Below are positions 8,087-16,900 of a stretch of DNA of 64,000 bases, piece after piece. The stretch covers positions 1 to 64,000 of the forward strand of contig JBBSBI010000003.1 in NCBI GenBank assembly GCA_038251425.1, written 5' to 3'. This stretch comes from JBBRRP01 sp038251425. GTDB lineage: Bacteria > Myxococcota_A > Polyangia > Polyangiales > Polyangiaceae. The position numbers were made by a program, and so were the translations under genes. The notes beneath the pieces were generated by a model. The model was not told where the DNA came from. It searched no databases and worked only from the letters and a program-made list of their open reading frames with translations. Position 1 is the stretch's first letter; the number at the start of each line of letters is the position of its first letter.

Positions 8087-9013
8087 GTGGCTAAATCGCC
8101 ACGCGTGGCTCAACTTCCAGACCCCGGTTCATTTGGCGCGTGGGTGCTTGCCATGCGCCCAAAGACGCTCACTGCGGCTGCAACGCCGGTGCTCGTCGCC
8201 ACAGGTGTTTCCGTAGCTGTAGGGCGAACGGCCTGGTTAGGCGAAGGTGCGTGGCCGGGCTTAGCTGCTTTAGTCGGTGCGTTACTGCTCCAGATCGCCT
8301 CGAACTTTGCCAACGACGTGTTCGATTTCGAGGCAGGTGCTGACACCGAAGATCGCCTCGGTCCGCCGCGTGCGGCACAGCTCGGCCTGCTGAGTCCCAA
8401 GCAGCTTCGACGAGGACTGCTAGCCGTGCTCGGGGCGGCGTTATTAGTTGGGTGTTATCTGGCAGCCGTGCGCGGCTGGCCCATCATTGCTATCGGATTG
8501 GCTTCAATGCTGGCTGCGGTCGCTTACACCGGTGGCCCCTACCCGCTTGGCTACCACGGGCTGGGCGACATTTTTGTGATGCTCTTCTTCGGCTTCGTGG
8601 CGGTGCTCGGCACAGTCTATGTGGAGCTCGGATATGTGCCACAATTGGCCTATTTCGGAGCGCTCCCCGTGGGGGCGCTGTCGACCGCCATCTTGGTTGT
8701 GAATAACCTGCGGGATCGAGAATCGGATGCGCGAGTGGGCAAACGTACGCTTGCGGTGCGGCTAGGTGAGCGCGGAGCTGTGCTTGAGTACGCGGCTTTG
8801 GTCGTGCTGGCTTATGCGATGCCGCTCGGTCTGGTTGCGTTCAGACGCACTTCGGTGTGGAGTTTACTGCCCCTGCTTTCGTTGCCGCTGGGAGTCCGTT
8901 TGGTGCGCGAAGTGGCCTCTGTGCGTGGGAAAGCCATGAACGCGCTGCTGGCTCGCACGGCTCAGTTGCTGGCGCTTTACGGCCTTCTATTCGCCGTGGG
9001 CTTGGCCCTTTGA
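8087..9013 (+). CDS. menA: 1,4-dihydroxy-2-naphthoate polyprenyltransferase
   Basis: An integral membrane UbiA-family enzyme that attaches the isoprenoid tail to DHNA, giving demethylmenaquinone (the substrate of MenG). It has the two Asp-rich prenyl-diphosphate/Mg motifs, NDVFDFEAGADTED near residues 73-87 and NNLRDRESDARVGK near 205-218, and about eight to nine membrane segments. At 308 aa it is a normal length. The start is GTG at 8087, 19 bp after the preceding gene. The stop overlaps the menC TTG start by four bases, implying coupling. The NNLRD motif favours MenA over UbiA. Confidence 0.93.
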   Translation: MAKSPRVAQLPDPGSFGAWVLAMRPKTLTAAATPVLVATGVSVAVGRTAWLGEGAWPGLAALVGALLLQIASNFANDVFDFEAGADTEDRLGPPRAAQLGLLSPKQLRRGLLAVLGAALLVGCYLAAVRGWPIIAIGLASMLAAVAYTGGPYPLGYHGLGDIFVMLFFGFVAVLGTVYVELGYVPQLAYFGALPVGALSTAILVVNNLRDRESDARVGKRTLAVRLGERGAVLEYAALVVLAYAMPLGLVAFRRTSVWSLLPLLSLPLGVRLVREVASVRGKAMNALLARTAQLLALYGLLFAVGLAL

Positions 9014-10041
9014 GCCTCCAATTTCGTCCAGTCAGCGTCGAAAGAACGACGTGGACGGTCTCGGAACGCGTGCACTCCGCGCGCGGTTCATGGTCAGAAC
9101 GTGAGGGCTTGCTGTTAACGCTGCAGGACGACGCCGGGCGTTTGGGGTATGGCGAGGCAAGTCCGTTGCCAGGCTACAGCACTGAAACGCTGGAGCAGTG
9201 CGAAACGGCGTTGAAGCAAAGATTGGCGAGCTCATTCAGTTTGTCGGAGTCGCCGGCTGAAGCCCTCGCGACGTTGAGCGAACTCCCCGAACTTCGAGAG
9301 CTGCCTTCGCTGCAATTTTGCCTTGAAATGGCCTATTTGGATCTGTTGGCCCAACGCCCCGAGGCAATTCAGCTTGGCGCCGATTCATCCCTTTGGGGCC
9401 CGCTCTTGACGCCCTCCGCTTCGGTACCGATCGCGGTCGCGGCACTGCTCGAAAACGCGAGCGTTGAAGCTTGTCTGAGCAGTGCGGAGCGAGCCCTCGC
9501 CACGGGGGTCACAACATTCAAACTAAAGTTGGGCACGGATCTTGGGCTTGAGCTGGCGCAACTCGGCGCCTTACGCACGGCATTCGGCAGTCGGGTTAAG
9601 ATTCGAGCAGACGCCAATCAGAGCTTCACGTCGCCCCTGGCGCAAACCTTCGCCGCACTTGAACCCTTTGGGCTTGAATTCATCGAGGAGCCGAGTTCGG
9701 CCTTACTTCTTGCCGAATCGTTAAGCAGTGCTTCAAGCGAAAACGGCATCCGTATTCCGATCGCGCTGGATGAATCCTTACGGACGCTGGACGAAGCCAA
9801 GGTGGGGACTTGGTTGAGAGACCATAGGATCCAGGTGCTGGTTCTGAAGCCAATGTCGCTCGGCCTGTGGCGCTGCATGCGCTGGGCACAGCTTGCGCAA
9901 GCTTGTGGCGCCCAGTGCGTGGTGTCCCATCTCTTCAGCGGGCCGGTCGCCACCTCGTGGGAACACCGGCTCGCACGCAGCCTCGGCTCACGTGATCTCG
10001 CACAGGGTCTACACTACGCTCCTCAGCCAAGCCGTTCGTAG
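9010..10041 (+). CDS. menC: o-succinylbenzoate synthase
   Basis: An enolase-superfamily dehydratase converting SHCHC to o-succinylbenzoate. All expected active-site elements are visible: TFKLKLG (KxK catalytic lysine pair), RADANQSF (metal Asp), EFIEEPSS (metal Glu), IALDESLRT (metal Asp) and LVLKPMSLG (catalytic Lys). The frame is open far upstream into menA (to 8857), but homology starts only at SLQFRPVSV. The true start is therefore most likely TTG at 9010, overlapping the menA stop as TTGA, giving 343 aa. No strong Shine-Dalgarno is seen, which fits translational coupling to menA. Confidence 0.92.
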   Translation: MSLQFRPVSVERTTWTVSERVHSARGSWSEREGLLLTLQDDAGRLGYGEASPLPGYSTETLEQCETALKQRLASSFSLSESPAEALATLSELPELRELPSLQFCLEMAYLDLLAQRPEAIQLGADSSLWGPLLTPSASVPIAVAALLENASVEACLSSAERALATGVTTFKLKLGTDLGLELAQLGALRTAFGSRVKIRADANQSFTSPLAQTFAALEPFGLEFIEEPSSALLLAESLSSASSENGIRIPIALDESLRTLDEAKVGTWLRDHRIQVLVLKPMSLGLWRCMRWAQLAQACGAQCVVSHLFSGPVATSWEHRLARSLGSRDLAQGLHYAPQPSRS

Positions 10042-10046
10042 AACCC

Positions 10047-11489
10047 GTGCACCCGCCTGCTTCCCCCAACCTTTCTTTTAGCCTTGAGGCGCTGGCGCTC
10101 CTGAAACCTGTGGCGCCGGCAGTGGTCGACGCGCAGGGTGGTTTATCGTACGCGGTGCTCCGAAGGGAGGCCGCCCGCACACTCACGCTGCTGCTCGCGC
10201 TTGGACTTAACCTGCAGGCCGCGGTTCCGGTGGCTTTCGTCGCACGCATCGATCGATCCACATGGATTCTGATCGCGCTCTTGCTGGATCGAGGCGTGCC
10301 TTTCGTGCCACTGCATCCGCGCTGGAGGGAGAGCGAGCGGAGTGCCGCCTTGGCCGGTAAACCTAGGCATTTGCTGTTGCCTGAGGCCTGGGCGGAATCG
10401 GTTCCTGAGCACGCATCTGTGGTCGCAGACGAAATCTTGAAAGGAGCCTTGGGTTCAGCGTCGGAGGGACTCCCCGAGGATAGGCTAGCTGCGGTGATGT
10501 TCACCTCGGGTACGAGTGGTACACCGAAGGGCGTTTGCCTGAATCGCTGGGCATTGCTGGCTTCCGCACAAGCCAGTGCCGAGAATCTCAAGTGGCAAGC
10601 ACACGACCGTTGGCTCCTCAACTTGCCCCTCTCCCACATCGGCGGGATTTCGGTGCTCGCGCGTTGCCTCCTCGCTCAGAAGCCCTGCGTTTTAGCCAGT
10701 CCAGAACAATATCGGGAGCCGCGAGCCCTTCTGGAATGGATCGCCGCGAGCCAAACCACACTCTTGAGTTGGGTCCCCACGCAACTAGCACGCATGCTTC
10801 GCGAACCTGATCTCACGTTACCCGCAAGCGTGAAGGCGATTCTGATCGGTGGTGCTCCGCTACCCACCCATCTCGAACATGCGGCAGCTTTGCGTGGCTG
10901 GCCAATCCTTCCGACGTACGGGCTGACGGAAGCAGCCTCGCAAGTTGCGACGCGCACTCTGGGTATCGCCGCGCCCGAGGGCTCGGTGGGCAAACCGCTC
11001 GGACATCTGGAATTGCGCACGACATCAGGTGTCATTGAACTGCGAGGCGCGAGTCTGTTGGTGGGTTATTGGGGCGAAAAGCCACGGAACCCGGACGCTT
11101 GGTTTCAGACCGCGGATCTTGGAAGATTGGACTCAGAGGGGCATTTATACGTGCTCGGCCGAGCCGACGACGTGGTGATATCGGGAGGGGAAAACGTGCA
11201 TCCGGCCGAAGTGGAGGCGGTGATTGGCGCGTTCCCCGGCGTCGAAACCGTATGTGTGTTCGGCCTTCCTGATCCCGATCTAGGAGAGGCGTTAGCCTGT
11301 GCTGTAACACCGGCGGCTCAGAATCTTTCAGGACTATTCGAGCACATCTCGGCGTCGCTGGCGGGATTCAAGCGCCCGCGTTGGATTGCCACTGTCGATG
11401 AAATACCTGTTGGGCAAAGCGGCAAAATGGAGCGCCGACAGTTGGCAGTAGAACTCGCAGCGAGCCTACACCCGTTTTCCCGGAGCTGA
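10047..11489 (+). CDS. menE: o-succinylbenzoate-CoA ligase
   Basis: An AMP-forming acyl-CoA synthetase that activates o-succinylbenzoate for MenB. It has the P-loop-like AVMFTSGTSGTPKGV, PTYGLTEAAS (A5 motif), TADLGRLDSEG, GRADDVVISGGENVHP (hinge region) and the C-terminal catalytic lysine in GQSGKMERR. At 480 aa it is the usual MenE length. The GTG start lies five bases after the menC stop. The specific assignment rests on the gene neighbourhood, since the ANL family is broad. The following gene is convergent, so the plus-strand men unit ends here and menB must lie elsewhere. Confidence 0.92.
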   Translation: MHPPASPNLSFSLEALALLKPVAPAVVDAQGGLSYAVLRREAARTLTLLLALGLNLQAAVPVAFVARIDRSTWILIALLLDRGVPFVPLHPRWRESERSAALAGKPRHLLLPEAWAESVPEHASVVADEILKGALGSASEGLPEDRLAAVMFTSGTSGTPKGVCLNRWALLASAQASAENLKWQAHDRWLLNLPLSHIGGISVLARCLLAQKPCVLASPEQYREPRALLEWIAASQTTLLSWVPTQLARMLREPDLTLPASVKAILIGGAPLPTHLEHAAALRGWPILPTYGLTEAASQVATRTLGIAAPEGSVGKPLGHLELRTTSGVIELRGASLLVGYWGEKPRNPDAWFQTADLGRLDSEGHLYVLGRADDVVISGGENVHPAEVEAVIGAFPGVETVCVFGLPDPDLGEALACAVTPAAQNLSGLFEHISASLAGFKRPRWIATVDEIPVGQSGKMERRQLAVELAASLHPFSRS

Positions 11490-11498
11490 GATTGAGTG

Positions 11499-11948
11499 TT
11501 AACCCTGAGGCAAGCTCGCGAGCAGCTGCCGAACTGGCTCGGGAATGGGAATACGCCTGAACCCCTCGACGCTCACGAACGTGTGCACCGATTGCACGAT
11601 TGCCAAAACACTTCGTTCAAGCGTTAGCTGAAAAGCGAGCGTAGCCTCCGTTGATTCCAGATGGGCTATCACCAAGCTCACCTTGATTTGCTGCCCGAAG
11701 CTGAGCGGCTTTAGAAAATCAGCCTGACTGTGGCGGATCGGCGCGGCCCAGGCTCGCTCCCGAAGCACCTGATCCAGTGGCTGCCCGTGTGCCCCGAGGA
11801 AGCTCACATACACATCGTGACAATACTCGATGATCCGGGGGTAAAAAACGATCCCCGCGGCGTCCACATCCTGAAAGCGCACGCTCCGTGATTCGCTGAA
11901 GCCGGGCGGCAACACGCTGGTGAGGCTGGCTTTATCGAAACTAAACAT
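11499..11948 (-). CDS. 4HBT-family hot-dog thioesterase, candidate DHNA-CoA hydrolase
   Basis: A 149-aa single-domain hot-dog protein. The motif FQDVDAAGIVFYPRI near residues 25-39 carries the catalytic Asp (D29) in the same DxDxxGIVxYP context as 4-hydroxybenzoyl-CoA thioesterase. TAGGAG lies just before the ATG on the minus strand. It converges on menE with a gap of nine bases. Dihydroxynaphthoyl-CoA hydrolase (MenI) is the one pathway step otherwise unassigned apart from MenB, and known MenI enzymes are hot-dog thioesterases, so that role is a reasonable inference. A YbgC-like general acyl-CoA thioesterase is the alternative. Confidence 0.85.
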   Translation of the reverse strand: MFSFDKASLTSVLPPGFSESRSVRFQDVDAAGIVFYPRIIEYCHDVYVSFLGAHGQPLDQVLRERAWAAPIRHSQADFLKPLSFGQQIKVSLVIAHLESTEATLAFQLTLERSVLAIVQSVHTFVSVEGFRRIPIPEPVRQLLASLPQG

Positions 11949-12011
11949 GGGCTCCTACGCGACGTCAGTGAAGCTACCAGTGCTCTCGCTGGGGCGCTAT
12001 AGTCCAACGCC

Positions 12012-12566
12012 ATGCGACAACGATCACTCGCGATACCAACACTGATCTCGGTTGTTTCATTCATGCTGGCTGGGTGCCGGAGCCAAGCCACCGCCCCCCA
12101 GAAATCCGAACCCACCAGCCGCTCGATTCCAAGCTCTGACTTGGGCCCGACTCAACAGAAGGCATCCAACACGCACGCCTTCGGAGCGAAGATCACTCCA
12201 GGGCAAGAGGTTCCGCTCGCGTCCGTGTTGTCTAAACCGCAGGCGTTTATACAAAAATCAATCATCGTGGCGGGCGATGTGCGCAAGGCTTGCAGCCGCA
12301 AGGGCTGCTGGATGGAACTCGGTACATCGCCAGATCCGGATGCTCCAGGCTGTCGTGTCACCTTCAAAGACTACAGCTTCTTTGTGCCCACCGACTCAGC
12401 AGGTGCGAAGGCGAAGCTCCAAGGCAGCGTCGAACTCGAAACAATATCGCCTGACTTCGTGAAGCACCTTGAATCCGAAGGCGCCAAGTTTAACAACAAA
12501 CATCCGGACGGCAGTGCTGAATCCGTCACGTTTGTGGCATCAGGGGTCGAGCTCACCAAGAGCTAG
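12012..12566 (+). CDS. DUF4920 lipoprotein
   Basis: A 184-aa protein with a lipoprotein signal (ISVVSFMLAGC; lipid-modified Cys about residue 21), followed by a low-complexity linker. The remainder matches what I know of DUF4920: a stretch around VAGDVRKACSRKGCWME with a CxxxGCWM cysteine pair, then VTFKDYSFFVP and a beta-rich end. The family is uncharacterised; the conserved Cys-Gly-Cys-Trp-Met core suggests metal or thiol chemistry in the periplasm, which is inference only. It is divergent from the thioesterase gene by about 60 bp. Confidence 0.85.
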   Translation: MRQRSLAIPTLISVVSFMLAGCRSQATAPQKSEPTSRSIPSSDLGPTQQKASNTHAFGAKITPGQEVPLASVLSKPQAFIQKSIIVAGDVRKACSRKGCWMELGTSPDPDAPGCRVTFKDYSFFVPTDSAGAKAKLQGSVELETISPDFVKHLESEGAKFNNKHPDGSAESVTFVASGVELTKS

Positions 12567-12583
12567 GCGTGCGCCTTCGGGGC

Positions 12584-13888
12584 TTAGGCGCTTTTCGGTG
12601 CTGGACGAAGAGCTACCCACAACAAACGGAGCACATGGCCGCCGAGCAAGATCACGATGCCGGTCGCCCAGATCTCGAATGGCAGCGCCAGGATCAAGCC
12701 AACAGAGGCTAAGAGTGCCAGGCCCGGTACGAGCTTTGGCACTCCGCGTTCTTTCTCGTCTAACTTGAGCGCAGCAAGGTTCGTGAGTGCTGCGTAGGCG
12801 AGCGTACCAAACGCCGCAAACTGCCAGCTCTTGTGCAGATCCGTGAAGGCTACCACGAGGCCGATGGCCAGACCCATGACGACGGTCGCAACATACGGAG
12901 TGTCGCTGCTGTCGGTTTTGCTGAGGAACGCGGGTAAGTCTTCGCGTTCGCCCATCGCTTTTGCCAGGCGAGCGCTGCCCACAATCAGATTCAATGCGAC
13001 GCCCAGCATCGCTAACACCGCTCCGCCACTCACCGCTTGCCCCACCCAACGTGCGTTGTAGCGTTCCACCAAGCTGGCCAAGGGGGCCAGTGTTTTAGTC
13101 GTTTGCTGGGCTAGCGAGGGCGCACCCACGACGGCAAGGGTCACCACGCTCACCAACAAGTAAACGACCAACGCGGCCACAACGGACAACAGCGTCGCTC
13201 GGAGCAGCGTTCTTTTGGGTCCCGAAAGGAGAGCTTCCGACTTTGAAATCTGGCTGAAGCCGGCAAACGCCGGGAACAAGAGCGCTGCTGCCGCCGCCAG
13301 CGCTTCGCCCGGCGATCGCAGGCTGGCATTGGCCAACGAAAGGTTCTGCGAGGCTGAGCTGTCCGTGTGGGAGGCCATCATCGCGAGGAATATGAGGACA
13401 CCCAGTAGCCCGCCCACGGTGAACACAACATTCACCACACCACTACGGCGAAACCCACTCAATACGAGAAGCGTTAATCCGGCGACGGCTCCAATCGCGA
13501 TGGTCATGGCTGAGCCGGGCTCCCCGCGACGCAGAAGCGCCATCACATACGCAGAGTAACCGAGAGCGGCAGCTGCCGCGGCTGTTGTTGAAGCGACTAA
13601 ACCGGCCCAACCAGCGGTGAAACCAAGGCCCGCGTTCAGATATTTGTACCCATAATCATAGGCGCCCACACCCGTTGGCTGGGCGACACCCAGTGAGACG
13701 CGACTGACGGCGGTGGCAGCAGCCACAAGCCCCGCGATGGCCAATGCGGGCAACAAGAGCGCCCCCGCGACGTCAGCCGCAAAGCCAAGAGCCACGAAGA
13801 GGCCAGTTCCGATCATGGCGCCGGTGCCCACCAACAGGGCGGTCAAAACGTTCGTCTTTCGCTCAGGAAGGGTTTCCACGACAGGCAA
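12584..13888 (-). CDS. APC-family amino acid permease
   Basis: A 434-aa polytopic membrane protein with about twelve membrane segments. The N-terminus (LLVGTGAMIGTGLFVALGFAADVAGA) is the first-helix motif of amino acid/polyamine/organocation permeases, where the GxG break binds the substrate carboxylate. The TTG start at 13888 is supported by a run of Gs (GAGGGGGG) about five bases upstream on the minus strand; GTG three codons in is an alternative. It converges on the DUF4920 gene with 17 bp between. Substrate not predictable. Confidence 0.88.
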   Translation of the reverse strand: MPVVETLPERKTNVLTALLVGTGAMIGTGLFVALGFAADVAGALLLPALAIAGLVAAATAVSRVSLGVAQPTGVGAYDYGYKYLNAGLGFTAGWAGLVASTTAAAAAALGYSAYVMALLRRGEPGSAMTIAIGAVAGLTLLVLSGFRRSGVVNVVFTVGGLLGVLIFLAMMASHTDSSASQNLSLANASLRSPGEALAAAAALLFPAFAGFSQISKSEALLSGPKRTLLRATLLSVVAALVVYLLVSVVTLAVVGAPSLAQQTTKTLAPLASLVERYNARWVGQAVSGGAVLAMLGVALNLIVGSARLAKAMGEREDLPAFLSKTDSSDTPYVATVVMGLAIGLVVAFTDLHKSWQFAAFGTLAYAALTNLAALKLDEKERGVPKLVPGLALLASVGLILALPFEIWATGIVILLGGHVLRLLWVALRPAPKSA

Positions 13889-13935
13889 ATAGCCCCCTCA
13901 ACGATGAGAACGCAAGACCTGCAGAGGCCGTTGCG

Positions 13936-16900
13936 TTAGGCGTTGTCGAGTTGAGCTAGGAATTCCTGGGCGCCTGAAAGATTCGGGTTCTCGCTCAACG
14001 CCTTCGCCAGGAGCACCTTCGCTCGGCGCGGATCCCCCTGACGTTGGGCCAGTACCGCAAGGTGAAAGTGCGCTTCGCCCTTCAACTCCTGCGAGACACC
14101 GTCCTCTTCTTCTGTGCTGGTACGCATCATGGCCACGGTGCGGAACGCGCGCGTCGCCAGTTCATCGTCGCGGTGCTCAAGCGCTAATAGCCCTAGCTCC
14201 ATAGCGACGCCGACATTCTTGAGATCCATTTCAAAAGCATGCGTCATCGATATCAGCGCAGCGCGTTGATCGCCACGCATCAGCCCAATTCGTGCTAGCT
14301 CCCGGTGGACTTCGGCTAAAACCTTGGCGCGTCGGCCACGGTAGCTTTCGATGAGCGAGTGAAGAACAGACTCGGCTTCATCGAGGTTGCCGCCCACGGC
14401 GTGTGCGCGCGCCAGAAGCACAATTCCAGGAATGCTTTCGGGGCTGAGCTCCCGCGCCTCCGTCAACACCTCCAAGGCACGTGACAAATCACCTTCAGGC
14501 TGGAGCAAGTGCTCGGCCGCGCGATACAGCAATTGAAGTCGCTCGGAGACATCCGTTGCGCGCGCCGCGTCTCGGATCAATATCTCGCCGAGTTCAGCGT
14601 GGGCCCCCGTCTCTTCATAGACCACGTAGAGCATCTGTCGGAGCGCCACGTTGCTCGGCGCCGCATCCACGGCGCGTTCAAGGGCTCCCCGAGCATCCTC
14701 AAGTCGGCCGGCTTTCTTGCACACGGCGGCCAAACGTAGCGCTGCATCGGTGAGCGCATCACCTTCCTCCAATGCGACCAACTTTCGATAGGCCGAGCTG
14801 GCTTGGCTGAGATTTCCTGCTTCCTCTTCGTGTTCAGCAAGCTTTCGCAGCGCACCCTTGTCCTTCGGCGATGCTTTCACCAGCTCATCCAACCACTTTC
14901 GCGCCGTGTCTCGCTCACCACGTTCTAGCAGCAGGTTAACCCAACGCAAGAGCAGGCCTGGCCGTTGCTCGGGACTGGCACGCCCAACGGCGATCTCGAG
15001 CGTGCTTGCCAACTCGTCGCCGTAGGTTTGAGTGAGAGCCTGTGCTCTGTCCAAATCAGCCAGCGCGTCCAAATCGCGACCAGCTTGACGAAGAATAACA
15101 CTGCGCATGCCCAAAAGTTCAGCCTTCTCGGGAGCAGCAATAATCAAGGGCTCGAGCACGGCGAGCGCCTCATCTTCCAGTTTGGCGATCCGGTAAGCCT
15201 CAATCAGCGCAGGCAGGAGTTGCACCTCTCCAGCTCGCTCGTCGTACGCGCGACGGAGTACCCGCACCACGTCGTTTTCGTTGCCGCGCCTCCGGTGTGC
15301 TTCGATGAGCTCAGCCAAGATCCGGCTGCTCATCGGACAGGCTTCAAATCCTAGTTCGAGTGCCCGAAGTGCCAAATCATCCTGCCCGCGTTCGCTCCGC
15401 AAACTGTAAAGCTGTTCGCACAGGGCCTCCGCATTGACCCCCCGTTCCGTTGATAGGAGACCTTCGAGCGCTTCCGCCATCAGCTCAATATCCCCTGTTG
15501 ACTGCGAGAGCCGGAGTACGGCTCCAAGCGCAGGTGCGCTTCGGCGGTCAAAGCTCAGCACTGCTTGATACGCGGAGAGAGCATCCGAAGGGCGCGCTTG
15601 ACGCTCCAAGAGATCTCCAAGACGCATCGACAACGAGAGAATTGACGTGAGATGTTCTCGACGTTTGGCGCCTTCCAGTTGAACGCTCAAAAGCTCGGTC
15701 AGCTCATCCAGTCGCCCGAGCTTCTCGAGGACCTTGGAGAGCAGGAGGGCCGCGTCAACCTGGCGTGAATCCTCCGCCAAGATCTGCTTGAGACCCGCAA
15801 TGGCCTCTTCTTCGTGGCCCGTTTTGCCCAATAGCACATTGGCCTCTTCCAGCCGCAGCCGCGCTCGATCTTCGCGACTCTCCGCGAACGGAATGGTGGC
15901 GCCAATCAAAGCCACGAGCCGTTCCGTATTCCCGAGTTCGCGATGGGCGGTCAAAAGTGGCTCCCAAATCTCTCGGGCTTCCGGCGATGCCTGAAGGAGG
16001 ACCTCGTAGTTTCGCGCAGCTCGCTCGAAGTCGCGTGCAGCAAACGCTGATTCGGCCACTGCACGACGAAGCCTAGGGGCTCGCTCCGAGTCCTGGAACG
16101 GGATCGACTTCTCACGCAACCCGAGCGCCTCGTGCCCTCGCCCCGACGCATCGCAAATCTTTGCCAAGCGCAACATCGCAAACCCCACAAATTCTGGCTT
16201 CAGCTCGCGCGTGTCCACACTGAGCGCCGTGCGCAGAATTGCTTCTGCCTGTTTGGCGTCGTTGCACTGAATAGCTAGCTTGTAGCCTTCACGGGCCGCG
16301 TCTTCATTCTGGGGTTCGAAACGCACGCGAGCTTCAAGCGCCAAGAGCAGAGCGGCGTTGTCTGAGGTATCCCGCGCCAATTGTTCCAGTAAACGCGCAG
16401 ATGGCAGATCCGAACACTCTCGCTGGCCGTATTTTTCCAAGATCGCTAACGCACGCCCGGCATCAGGCGCAGTACTTAGCGCGCGCTCCAAAAGCGCTAA
16501 GCCTTCGCTTCGTGTCGCACTCTCCCTGAGCTTGAGCTCTGCGAGTCGATAGAAGGGTTCTGCATCCGCCGTGACTTCACCCGAAGCCAAAGAAGCCCGC
16601 ACGCGCCGTTCCAGGATTCGTTGCTCGGCGTCGGCGTCTCCGAAGGCCTCGAAGGCACGCCCCAGAGCCGACCACGCCACGAAGTCATTCGGGCTGGTTC
16701 GCTCCAGCTGCTCCTGAAGGGATAATGCCCGGCGGGTGAGTTCTGGCAGAGAAGCCTCGAGCTGCCCCGGGGTTTCAGTCAGAATTTCTGCCAGTTGAGC
16801 CAATGCGGTGATCGCCTCCGCGGGCACATTGGTTCGCTCCATGGTTGACCTGAGAGCTCTGATGAGAAGTTGAGGCTGCCCTCGTTCCTTCAAGGCACGC

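Noticed and set aside
8857..9009. Upstream extension of the menC frame into menA
   Set aside because: The sequence before SLQFRPVSV has no MenC character and overlaps the menA coding frame; TTG at 9010 is the sensible start.
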